Assembly: GCA_030035585.1 (NCBI GenBank)
Contig: CM057475.1
Span: forward strand, 2,737,501 to 2,801,500
Length of the DNA stretch: 64,000 nucleotides
DNA from: Dugong dugon
Lineage: Eukaryota; Chordata; Mammalia; Sirenia; Dugongidae
Direction: 5' to 3'
The notes below the pieces were generated by a model, which did not search any database, had not been told where the DNA came from, and worked only from the letters and a program-made list of their open reading frames with translations. Positions 54,640 to 64,000 of the stretch are shown piece by piece (within the stretch, counting starts at the first letter, position 1; each line of letters begins with the position of its first letter). Both the position numbers and the translations under genes were made by a program.

Positions 54640-54770
54640 GACCTCTGCTGAGCACTGACCCTACGGTGAGTTGGGTGCACAGCCCTTTGTGTGCAAAACT
54701 CCCCTGAATGCTCAGCACAACCCCATGAGCTGCTTTGGTCCCCATCTGCTGGATGAAGACAGCCCGGCTT
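54640..54770 (-). mobile_element. MIR-like fragment, antisense, tentative
   Basis: 'tgctgagcactgaccctacggtgagttgg', 'aatgctcagcacaaccccatgagc', 'tccccatctgctggatgaagac' resemble the reverse complement of the MIR 3' half. Confidence 0.45.
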
Positions 54771-54990
54771 TCAGCACGTGAGCCCTCCTGGTGTCTCCGC
54801 TGGCTGGGAGAGGCTGTGCACCACGCGGCGCCATCCGCACCTGTGAATTGGGGACCACGTCTGCGCTCCTCCAGCAGCCTGACAGGCGCTGCCGCCAGAC
54901 CTGCTGGTGGGGACAGCTCGGTGCAGGAAGTGTCCAAACAATGCAGCGCAGCAGCCCGAGCAGTCTGGGCACGCCCACGGAGATTTCCCC
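54770..54990. other. Short CpG-dense patch with an E-box
   Basis: A run of CpGs ('ccacgcggcgccatccgc', 'ggcgctgccgcc', 'gcacgcccacgg') stands out from the AT-rich surroundings, with CACGTG at 54775-54780. It is too short for a standard CpG island and shows no exon or transcript signal. It could be a small regulatory element or the 5' remnant of something retroposed. Confidence 0.35.
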
Positions 54991-55525
54991 TGTGTGTTCT
55001 GGAATGTTGAGTATGGCCGACCCTGCCTGTGATTTATGAAGTACCTTAAAAATAGGTTTTTTTTTTTTAATTAAAAATAGTTTTTACCTAGAGATTAAAT
55101 ACGGCCCTGATTCTTGTACAGACAATGCCCATTGTACTTGTCAATGACTTCAGCTGCATTTGTTTGAAATCAGTATTATATTTATCCATAATACTTAATA
55201 AAATAGTTTCCCCAGCCAGTGCCCAGTTTCTGAAAAGAATTTCCTTTAGGGGTACAAGGAAATCATTCACATCTTACCCTTAAGAGGCGATGGATAAAAT
55301 TATCCTGATTTTGAAGAAATTATTTTTCCAGTGAATAAGGTGAGCCGATTGTGTTGCTAGGCAGACTTTTCTGAGTCTGACCTCAGCCGCTGCAGTAGGG
55401 TTCACCACCCCATTGTGCTCTGGGACACCCCTGGATGTAGCTGTTGTCCCCAGTGTGAAGAGCATCCTGTTCCAGTAGAGTCTAGATTGACCTTGATCTT
55501 TGTAACTCTGTTTATCAACACATAA
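54991..55525. other. Unassigned low-copy sequence
   Basis: Nothing recognised between the CpG patch and the next SINE. Confidence 0.4.
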
Positions 55526-55529
55526 ACCA

Positions 55530-55726
55530 AAAAACAGTTGCCGTTGAGTTGATCATGACTCATGGTGACCCCATCCATGTATGTCAGAGTAGAACTGTGC
55601 TCCATACGGTTTTCAATGTTGGGTTACGTTTACAAGTAGATTGATTGCCAGTGCCTCTGGGTGGACACGAACTGCCAACCTTTCTATTCGTAGCTGAGCG
55701 CTTAACCATTTGTGCCACCCAGAGGC
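55530..55726 (-). mobile_element. AfroSINE (gggtggtgc subtype), antisense
   Basis: 'aaaaaacagttgccgttgagttgatcatgactcatggtgacccc', 'gtcagagtagaactgtgctccatacgg', 'gggtggacacgaactgccaacc', 'aaccatttgtgccacccagaggc'. Confidence 0.87.
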
Positions 55727-55974
55727 ATTTTATGGTGTTCCAGTTTCCGTCTTTCATTAGTCAGCACTGCCTTTGTGCCGTCTGTTAAGTGTCCCAGATA
55801 CTCTTGATTTTTCAGCTCAGCTTCACACTGGGCCCGGACAGATCCCTTCTCATCTGTTAGATGGGGGGACACTGTCGGCCACCCACATGGAGAGTTCCTG
55901 GCTCTTTGCACAGAATCAGCTGGGGCCACACAAGGCCAAAGTTCAAAGGCAAACTTAAAGTAAGGAGATGTCTT
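55727..55974. other. Unassigned low-copy sequence
   Basis: Nothing recognised. Confidence 0.4.
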
Positions 55975-56220
55975 TGGTGTCGTGGTTGGATTGGAATGCA
56001 TAAGCCTTGGAGTCAGACAGAACTTCAGACTCTGGTTCTGCCATTTACTAGTGCATGACCTTGGGTGAGTCACCTAACTTCTCCAAGTTTCAGCTTCCAC
56101 ATCAGCAAAGGAGGTTTTGGGAAGAATCAAACTAGATGACACACATAAAGCATTGGGCATGCTGCTTGGTACCTAGTATGCCCTAATACTTGCCATGATT
56201 ATTATTGCTATTGCTCCTAC
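55975..56220 (+). mobile_element. MIR SINE, sense
   Basis: 'cataagccttggagtcagacagaacttcagactctggttctgcc', 'gcatgaccttgggtgagtcacctaacttctcc', 'ataaagcattgggcatgctgcttggtacctag'. Nearly full length. Confidence 0.88.
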
Positions 56221-56714
56221 TGCTATCCTAATAACAAACAGACTTGACGAAGATGCAGGAGATAGTCTTTAAGGGTTCATTTACTGGAAGGAAAAGGGGA
56301 TTGAAGTGCCAAGACTTTCCAGAGAAAAAATACCAAAACAACTTGCTACTCAGGGAAAGAGAATACGCCTTAGGAACTGTACAATTTGTAGCCAACTCAC
56401 TTTAGAAGACTTATCCGAATCTTCATGAGGCTATGGATGGAAGGAGGAGAACAGGCCCTGCATAGATTTAATTCATGGGTGTCATAGAAAGGAGAAAGAA
56501 GGCATCCACTCCTGGGCCACCTGTGGACAAGTTGACTCCCAGAGGTCTGAAGCATGAGTCCTGTAAGCTACAATCAAGGAAAATATTACAATTAAAAGAA
56601 GCATCACAGCATGCAAAAGGGATCAGAAAAGCCCCGAAGCTTAGGATTGGAGGGACCTTAGAGTGTCTGGCCCAGCATCCTCCCAATGCAGACACTCCCC
56701 TGCAGCTTCGGTGA
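56221..56714. other. Unassigned low-copy sequence
   Basis: Opposing frames at 56468-56752 are without homology. Nothing else is seen. Confidence 0.4.
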
Positions 56715-56910
56715 GAAATGCAGTGTGGTGGTGAAGGGAGACATGGGTTCAAGTCCTAGCTCAGCTGTGTGACTTTGGGGCTGTTATTTAACTTCTCTGA
56801 TCCTCAGCTAAAAGGCATTACTGTGATATCCACCATACAGGGTTGTAGTGGGAGTTAAATGAAGTAATAGGAAGTACTCTGAGGATTGCACAGTCATGGT
56901 GAATATTGGT
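56715..56910 (+). mobile_element. MIR SINE, sense
   Basis: 'acatgggttcaagtcctagctcagctgtgtgactttggggctgttatttaacttctctgatcctcag', then 'acagggttgtagtgggagttaaatgaag'. Clear MIR head and core. Confidence 0.88.
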
Positions 56911-57299
56911 TGTTTTTGCAGAAGGCCACCTGGCAAGGCAGAATTCGCTGGACATTGCTTATTGTGGGGAGTCATTATCCAAGGCCACTCCCTCCCACTG
57001 TTAAAAATATGTTCTTAGCCTAAGCTGAAATCAGTTTTCTTATAGCTCTATATGTACATATAGACCATGGAATTAGAACATGTCTAATTCCTTGTGTGTG
57101 AGCTATTTTTAGGTGTTTGGCAGTGATTACAAGTTCTTTCTCCACCCCAACCGTGTCCTCTCCTAGCTAACGCTTCCTTGGGAACTTCAAGCATCGCTCA
57201 TATATGAAAGGAAGTGGTTATGTCACTTACTGAACCTGAGATCAAAAAGGGGAATTTGGCAAATGAAGGCACAGTGACCTATTTAAAAGAACAATGTAA
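56911..57299. other. Unassigned low-copy sequence
   Basis: Nothing recognised. Confidence 0.4.
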
Positions 57300-57545
57300 T
57301 AATGACAATTTTTATCTTATTATTGTTTTTTCAGCAACATTTTCCCAACGTACATTGTCTTCTTTGATTCTCATTACAGCTTTGTGAATTAAGCATGGTT
57401 ATTATTGTTACCCTATTTGAAAAAGATTAAGAAGGTGATGTTCAGAGCAGTAATTTTACTTGCCTAGGTAACAGAGTTGGTAAGTACAAGGATATGGGAC
57501 CAGCACCTAGGTCTTTTCTTTGACTCCCAGTCTAGTGCTCAGTCA
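57300..57545 (-). mobile_element. MIR SINE, antisense
   Basis: 'ctttgattctcattacagctttgtgaattaagcatggttattattgttaccctatttgaa', 'aggtaacagagttggtaag', 'gactcccagtctagtgctc' is the reverse complement of MIR. Confidence 0.75.
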
Positions 57546-57627
57546 TGCCCATTCATTCATCCTAAGGCAAGTGGCTGATCATACTGCCCTGGGGGTGGGT
57601 TAGTAATGCATGAATAACAGGTATCTG

Positions 57628-57975
57628 ACAGGTTTTAGCAGAGCTTCCAGACTAAGACAGATTAGGAAGAGAGGCCTGGTGATCTACTTCTGAAAATCAG
57701 CCAGTGAAAACCTTATGGATCACAGTAGAACATTGTCTGACTTGCTTGCTTTGAACACGTTATCAAGAGGGATCAATCACCAGAGGAGGACATCATATTT
57801 GGTGAAGTAGAGGACCAATGAGGGTGTGGAAGACCCTCGGGGAGATAGATTGGCACAACAGCCACAAACATGGACTCGAACATACTGGCAATGGTGAAGG
57901 TGATGTAAGATTGGGCAGTGCTTCATTCTGTTGTACGCAAGGTTGCCGTGAGTCAGCGTTGGCTTGACAGAAGCT
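57628..57975 (+). mobile_element. RTE-derived element, 3' end, sense
   Basis: The body 'ggttttagcagagcttccagactaagacagattaggaagagaggcctgg' passes directly to the RTE C-terminal coding remnant ('gaacacgttatcaagagggatcaatcaccagaggaggacatcat', 'gattggcacaacagcc') and the end 'gttgccgtgagtcagcgttggcttgacag'. The internal RTE coding region is skipped, as in the element at 63615. Confidence 0.8.
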
Positions 57976-59924
57976 GTCTCCTCTCTTTCTCTCTCTGTCT
58001 TGAACACAGCACTGTGGTAGGCGCAGTTGTAGACTCTCTAGCCGTGTATCTGCACTGTCACGACAGAGCTGGCAGAGGTTTCCAACGTTTCTTTTCAAAG
58101 CTGAAAATCCACATGTTCAAGTTGCCATGAGAACTTGGATGCCGAATCAACACAGGTTAATTAGGTCCATATGGGTAAGTGATTGTCATCAATGGGATCA
58201 ACTCAGAAGGAGTTGAATCTTGAACAGGATTTACACAATTGAGCCACATGATGACTGGTTGGAGGGTGGCCTGTAGGGGAAGGGCTTGTGGGGGAAGGGA
58301 AGAAGGATTAAAAGTATGAGCTGCATTCCAGGGAGTGATGACTGGAGTAGGAACAGAATGGGAAAAACAAACAAACAACAACAACAAAAAAACCAAGGCA
58401 AGATAGCCACGGAACCCCATTCAAAGTATGCTGGCAGTGGACCCTTATTAAGCAAACAAACATAAACAGAATTGCAAAAAGGCAACACAGCAATGTCTGT
58501 GCTGCCGCCAAGTGCAGCCTTCTAACCAAACACATGGAGGGAAACGTGCATTCTCCTCTCTTGTCCACAAAAGACTTAAAGAGAAAACAGATCCAAAGTC
58601 AGTAAACTGGATGGTAAGAACGTGGAGGTGGGAGGACGAAGGGGAAACGGAGCAAAGAAATGAAAGTGGAAGAGTAATTTAGTAAATTCTGGAAAGAATA
58701 ATACTCAACATGACTGAGATGTTTTTCTAGTGGGTGATGAAAATAAAACAAAGATATTAAAATCAGAGAAAGAATGAGGGGAAACAGAAAACAGTCAAAG
58801 CAGAAGAACGATTTAATGCGTTCTGGGAAGAAAGTGCTCAACCAAGTTGAGGGGCTAACAGGATGGAGGTAAGAAAATGAAATCTTGAGAGGAGTTGAGA
58901 ATGACTGAAATGGCTCCAGATTCATCAGTTTTGAATTAAAATTTAATATGTGAAATTAAATTATGTTTAGCTATTGCCAACAGGATGTGCAACATTTCTG
59001 TTGATAATGTTGTTTGCTGCTCCGTGGATCTACCAGGATAATATGATTCAAAGTAAGTTGCCATTTACCCCCCAGGAGGAAAGCCTGTAAGTGATTAGGC
59101 AGGATTTTGCTTTGGTTGCTTTAGGTTTTAGCAAAGGGAGAGAAGAAAAGCAGCTAGGAAAAATAGGTGCATATGTCCTGTGGGTTGGGATCGTGGTGGT
59201 TTAGCTCAGCTCCTCAGAGAGGCAGAGGTCCGTGGGAGAAGCTGGTGTGGGCAATAGAGGAGATGCAGAACCAGGGGCCAGAGAGCGAGGAAGAGGGTCT
59301 GGGGGCAAGCAGGTCAAGCCTCAGTGATGGCGTTGAATAGTGATGACGTGACTGTTACGAAGCATGGGGAATCCCTGGCCCGGAGACGCCTAGACTGGGG
59401 CCCAGTTGTACAGGAATGTGAATGTCAGGACAGGCTTTTGAGCGTTGTGACAAGAGATGGGAACCATTAGATGCATTTTAGCTGACAGATGTCTCAGTCA
59501 GGTCTACCTTTAAGAAAGATCACTCTGGCAATATTTACTCCTGTCTCCTTCTCTTCCTTTAAAAAATTATTCTCATCAACTGCCCCTATGTATGTGGATT
59601 CATAGTTCCTTAGTATCTCCAACAGCCTGAAGTCACAAGATAGATTGTTCCCAACCAACAGCCCCGTGCAGAGAGGAGAGGAAGATGTCTGGAGGCACCA
59701 TTAAAGGGGACAGGCAAGTGGGGGAAGAAGGGCAGAGGAGTGGACAGATCCAAAGGGGCATCATTAATATCAAGCCACACACATTTATAAGCCACCAGGG
59801 TTATACCATTTAGCCCCTACAAAAGGGCAGTGTAAAGCATTATCCTCACTTCAGACATTTGGTCTGATAATTGAGTTCCCTGAGGCTGGACTCAGGCTTG
59901 GAGATTGAAACATTTTTTTTTTTT
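57976..59924. other. Mostly unassigned low-copy sequence
   Basis: An (AAC)n run is at 58364-58392. 59400-59545 ('aagaaagatcactctggc') may be worn antisense L2. Three overlapping minus-strand frames at 58157-58568 come from the A-rich stretch and do not look coding. Confidence 0.4.
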
Positions 59925-62533
59925 AAATTTAGAAATAATTTTAGAATTGCAAAAATAGTACAGAGAGTTCTTGTACACCCTGTATTTCCACCAATATTAA
60001 CAGCTTAAAGAACCATAACACAATTATTGAAACTAAGAGATTAACAACGGTACACCATTATTAACTAAATTGAAGATTTTATTTGTATTTCACCATTTTT
60101 CCCACTAACGTCCTATTTCTGTTTCAGAGTCTCATCCAGGACACCATATCGCATAGAATTATCATGTTTCCTTAGTCTCCTAAGTAATCTGTTTTTCATT
60201 TTTCTTTCTTGACCTTGGCACCTTTGAAGAATACTGGCTAGTTATTTCATAATTGGCCAACATTTACTTGGGTTTGACATTTTCTCATGAGGAGATGCTT
60301 TTTTGGCAAGAGAACTGCAGAGATGATGTGCCCTTCTCAATGGGCCATAGCACAGGGTCTATGATGTTAATATAGCTTATTACTGGTGATGTTAACCTCG
60401 ATCACTTGGTTAAGGTGGTGTCTGCTAGGTTTCTATTTTCTCCTCTGGAATTAATAAGTCTTTGGAGAGAGAATTTTGAGACCATGCAAAATCTGTATCT
60501 TCTCAAAGTTTTGCATCCATCTGTGAATCTTGCTTTTAACAACCATCGCTATGGTGTTTTAGCATTGTGATTTTTTATTTTCCTCCTTCTTTCTACATTT
60601 ATTGATCAGAATTTTTCTGTAAGACAGATTTGTCCCTTCTTATTTGTTTGTTTATTTAACTATTTATTCATACTAGTATTGATCATGGATGCTTATCTTA
60701 GCCTATACTGTCATTATATATTTTATTGCTTGTATTGTTTCAGCTTTGACCATTGGGAGATCCATCAGATTGGCACCTGTGTCTTTTTTATTTTTGAGGA
60801 CTTCTTTATTTTCTGGCATCAGAGGATACTTCACACTCATGTTATATTTTCTCTGCCTCAGTCCTAGGATAAACCATTTCTCCAAGAAACCTGGTTCCTT
60901 TTATTGGAGAATGGCATTTAGAACCCAAGATCTGGGATGTGGGTATGCTTGTTTGAGGTGTTATTGCCTCTAGGAACTATTGGCAGACAGATAGGAAATA
61001 TATGTACGTACTTATTAACACACTCATATAAAGCCAAAAACCAGACTCTTTGCTGTGGAGTTGATTCTGACTCATAGCGGCACTGTAGGACAGAGCAGAA
61101 TTGCCCCATAGGGTTTCCGAGGAGTGGCTGCTGGATTTGAACTGCTGACCTTTCAGTTAGGAGCTGAGCTCTTAACCACTGCACCTCCAGGGCTCCACAC
61201 ACACACTTATTTATTTTTGTATCTGTGTATCTGATACATGTTTAAAAATCATGAGTTTATACTGACACCTCTGCTTCCAATCCAACACCACAAGTTTCAC
61301 TCTAACTTTCTCCCTTTCTTTATTGTAATTTCTTTTAGCAAAAGTGAGAAATCTGGCTCTATTATCTACAGTGTATTTATTTGTTTGTTAAACTCTCCTA
61401 CCTGCTTAAAGTAGTTTCAAAACTGCTAAGCTACAACCCTATGAAAAACAGGTTTACTAACTATAGCACAGTATTCATGTACCATACATTTTGTCCTTAT
61501 TCCTACAGTATCCAGTCAAAATAGTGTTTTCCAAAGTAACTTATGTAAGTTATTTTCTTCCTCCTTTCAGTGTGGAGATGGTGATGTTATTCATTTGTAA
61601 TATAGTTAGGTTGATTTGTTACAGTTCTATTCCATTTTATGTTCTTGTCGCAGGGTGGTTGATTAAAAAAAATTCCATACGGTATTCTTTACTATTTATG
61701 GTATGTAGTTCTCAGGCTGCCCCTTTGCAGTGAACTCCTCTCCTATATTTTGTCTTTTCCAGGATGTTCTAAATGTTATAAATACAATCACAGTCATTTG
61801 GATCTGGCTTCTTTCGCTTAGCAAAGTGAACTTCAGATTCATCCATGCTGTTGTGAGAATCGGAAGTTTGTTTCTTTTTATTGATAAGTATTATTCCATT
61901 CTATGGATATACCACAATTTAGTTATCCATTCACCGGTTGAAGGACATTTGGGTTATTTCCAATTTGGGGGGATTATGAATAAAACTATTACAAACATTC
62001 ACATACAGGTTTTTGTGTAAGCATAACTTTTCATTTCTCTGAGTAAATACCTAAGAGTGGAATTGTTACGTCATACGGTAAGTGTATATAGTAAATATAT
62101 GTTCAACTTTAAAAAAGACTTCCAAAATGTTTTTCAAAGTGACTGTATGTTTTACATTTGCCCTGCAACGTATGAGAGTTCCAGTTGCTGTATATCCTTG
62201 TCAGCATTTGCCATAGTCAGTTTTTTCTTTTTAATTTAGCAGTTCTAGTAGGCGTGTACAGATATCTTATTGTGGCTTCAGTTCGCATTTTTCTAATGAT
62301 TACTCAGCTCGATCACCATTTTATATGCTTATTTGCCATCCGTATATCTTCTTTGGTGAAATGTCTGTTCAGATCTTCTCCCCATTTTTAAAATTGGGTA
62401 GTAAATTTTTTTGGGTTGAGTTTTGAGAGTTCTTTATGTATTCTAAATACAAGCCTTTTCTCAGAAATGTGACTTGTAAATATTTTCTCCAAGTTTACAT
62501 CTTTTCTTTCCATTTTATTCATAATGTCTTTTT
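59925..62533 (-). mobile_element. Ancient L1 (L1M-class), antisense, about 2.4 kb of own sequence
   Basis: 59925-60440 repeats the 48630 copy ('aattttagaattgcaaaaatagtacagagagttcttgtacacc', 'cagagatgatgtgcccttctc', 'cttggttaaggtggtgtctgc'). 60620-61020 continues it ('accatttctccaagaaacctggttccttttattggagaatgg'). 61650-62533 is the ORF2/3'UTR part ('attattccattctatggatataccac', 'gaaggacatttgggttatttcc', 'cttctttggtgaaatgtctgttcag'). An AfroSINE interrupts it at 61036 and an L1-tail element at 62551. It could be two L1 insertions rather than one. Confidence 0.75.
61036..61198 (-). mobile_element. AfroSINE inside old L1, antisense
   Basis: 'aaaaaccagactctttgctgtggagttgattctgactcatagcgg' to 'cttaaccactgcacctccagggctcc', then an ACAC run. 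Confidence 0.88.
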
Positions 62534-62550
62534 GCAGAGCAAAAATTTTT

Positions 62551-63192
62551 TTTTCTTTTTTTTAATATTTTATTGTACTTCAGGTGAAGGCTTACAGAAC
62601 AAATAGTTTCTCCTGAAACAGTAGTACACATGTTGTTTTATGACATTGGTTAACCACCCCACAACATATTAACCCTCTAACTTCTCAACCTTTTTTTTTT
62701 GGTGAACATACACATAGCCAAAGATACACTGTTTCGAAAATTTCTACATACACACTTCAGTGACATTGACTACACTCTTCCAATTGTGCTGTTATTCTCA
62801 CTTAAGATGAAGGCTTACAGAACAAAATAATTTCTCATTTAACAGTTACTACAAATGTTGCCCTATGACAATGGTTAACAATCTCACAACACATCAACAA
62901 TATCCTTACTCAACCTTGGGTTCCCTATCACCAGCTTCCTTGTCCCCTTCTGCCTTCTGGCCCTTGTCACTGGACTCCTGTACCTCGTTAGTCTCATTTG
63001 GTTTCACGGGGCTGTCCACTCCCAGGCTGAACAGTGAACATTGGAGGTAACTTCACCACTGAGCTAAAAGGGTGTCTGGGGGCTATACTCTCAAGGTTTC
63101 TCCAGTCTCCTTTAGGCCAGTAAATCTGGTCTTTTTTTTTTTTTGTGAGTTAGAATTATGCTCTACATCTTCCTCCAGCTCTGTCCAGAACC
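62551..63192 (-). mobile_element. L1-tail element, alpha-beta-alpha' form, antisense
   Basis: A perfect 17-bp duplication, gcagagcaaaaattttt (62534-62550 and 63193-63209), brackets a 642-bp insert. From left: T-run and reversed AATAAA ('ttttattgtac'), alpha' (about 62570-62692), T-run, beta (62693-62801; 'tggtgaacatacacatagcc', 'cttcagtgacattgactac'), alpha (62802-62927; 'agatgaaggcttacagaac' again), then an upstream unit ('ttccctatcaccagcttccttgtcccc', 'aagggtgtctgggggc'). In sense it is poly(A)-terminated, so it is an L1-type 3' end. Confidence 0.9.
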
Positions 63193-63209
63193 GCAGAGCA
63201 AAAATTTTT

Positions 63210-63612
63210 GAAAAATATTTGAAGACAGTAAGATACTGATAAGTCAATCTTTATAATAGTTAACTGTTTTCCAAAGGCAGAGGTGAGCCATTGAAGGAGA
63301 AACTGGTATTGATTATGCCCCTACTGTGTGTAAACCCTGAGGCAGGCAGAGGGCAGGGACAACTCGTACATGTGTTCTCCCATGAGGAGGGAGGCCTGCA
63401 CCCTGGGGTACTGTGATGAGTCAATTCAGGACACAGTTTTCATTTTACTTTCCTAGCCAGTAAGGAGAAAAATAATAGACAAAAGGTCTGATGTTTCATG
63501 GACTGAAAAGGGAGTTGCCATAACATGTATAATTAAAACAAGCCAGTAAGCTCAAGATAGTGGTTTCATTATAAATTTGGTTAGCAAATTCAATATTCAG
63601 TTGTAACTTTGG
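63210..63612. other. End of old L1, then unassigned sequence
   Basis: 63210-63260 may still be L1. 63290-63350 ('gattatgcccctactgtgtgtaaaccctgaggcagg') may be an L2/MIR terminus. The rest is unassigned. Confidence 0.35.
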
Positions 63613-63614
63613 AT

Positions 63615-64000
63615 ACCACCATCTGTCGTTGGTTGTACTGTGGTGCTTGTGTGTGGCTGTGATGCTGTAAGCTATGCCACTGGTATTTCAAATACCAGCA
63701 GGGTCAACCCTGGTAGACAGGTTTCAGCAAAGCTTCCAGACTAAGACAGACTAGGAAGAAAGGCCTGGCTATCTACCTCTGAAAATTAGCCAATACAAAC
63801 TTTATGGTTCACAACAGAATACTGTCCACTATACTGCTGGAAGATGAGCTCCCTAGGTTGGAAGACACTACGCAACAGCCACAACAATGGACTCAAACGT
63901 ATCAACAACCATGAAAATAGTGCAGGACCAGACAATGTTTCCTTCTGTTATACATGAAGTTGCCATGAGTCAGAGCTGACTGTTGGTAACTAACAACAAC
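63615..64000 (+). mobile_element. Internally deleted, non-autonomous RTE element, sense (reaches window end)
   Basis: It begins with the RTE 5' region ('catctgtcgttggttgtactgtggtg', 'ccactggtatttcaaataccagcagggtc'), matching the reversed 5' end of the 22781 element. It then carries the body module ('cagcaaagcttccagactaagacagactaggaagaaaggcctgg') and jumps to the RTE 3' end ('atacatgaagttgccatgagtcagagctgac') with tail 'ggtaactaacaacaac'. No coding capacity. It must rely on an autonomous RTE. Confidence 0.82.

Noticed and set aside
58157-58568. Three overlapping hydrophobic minus-strand frames
   Set aside because: They translate the complement of an (AAC)n and A-rich stretch. The phenylalanine/valine/leucine richness is a composition artefact, not a membrane protein.

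Overview
The window looks like non-coding DNA from an afrotherian mammal, most likely an elephant or another paenungulate. The main reason is the density of AfroSINE-type elements. They have a tRNA-like promoter head, a body ending near 'ctatggggcagttctactctgtcctatagggtcgc', and a T-rich or no-poly(A) tail, and more than twenty copies or fragments occur on both strands. They sit with an RTE-clade LINE that has the YADD reverse transcriptase box and an (AAC/GTT)n tail, and with a second tRNA-headed SINE. The old eutherian layer (L2, MIR, MLT1-like LTR, hAT, Tigger, HAL1) is also present. No database search was possible, so the species call and all family names come from recall.

I found no convincing protein-coding gene, exon, rRNA, functional tRNA or CRISPR array. 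Every open reading frame with recognisable homology belongs to a decayed transposon: a Tigger/pogo transposase (12394-14141), an antisense RTE polyprotein (22781-26238), and L1 ORF1/ORF2 (37696-42813). The remaining frames, up to 171 codons, show no family signature and look like chance. The window is best read as an intergenic or intronic gene desert.

Layout. 1-11.7 kb: an old L2, MIRs, a hAT relic, a tRNA-Gly-headed SINE, two AfroSINEs, an L1-tail insertion and an MLT1-like LTR. 11.7-14.6 kb: a 2.45-kb Tigger inserted in an L1-tail-like repeat. 15.4-18.1 kb: AfroSINEs split by solo LTRs. 18.4-20.8 kb: a long antisense L2 carrying nested insertions. 21.7-26.5 kb: an L1 fragment split by a nearly full-length antisense RTE that is itself split by an L1-tail insertion. 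26.5-35.6 kb: mostly low-copy sequence, with an LTR-split tail element, MIR, L2, a GT microsatellite and one strong CTCF-like motif. 35.66-43.04 kb: a nearly full-length L1 with a tandemly repeated 5' leader. 43-50 kb: tail elements, an LTR-split SINE, an RTE insertion with the 5' inversion of twin priming, and a SINE-in-SINE nest. 50-59.9 kb: HAL1, a long antisense L2, a head-to-head SINE pair, and MIRs. 59.9-63.2 kb: an antisense ancient L1 split by a tail element with a 17-bp target duplication. 63.6 kb to the end: an internally deleted RTE.

The parts do not cooperate as a gene system. They form a layered record of retrotransposition: L2, MIR and MLT1 at the bottom, then L1, RTE and AfroSINE, then solo LTRs and L1-tail insertions on top. 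The observations most worth checking are the 336-bp L1 leader monomers, the modular alpha-beta-alpha' L1-tail element, the twin-primed RTE, and the body module shared by three non-LTR families.
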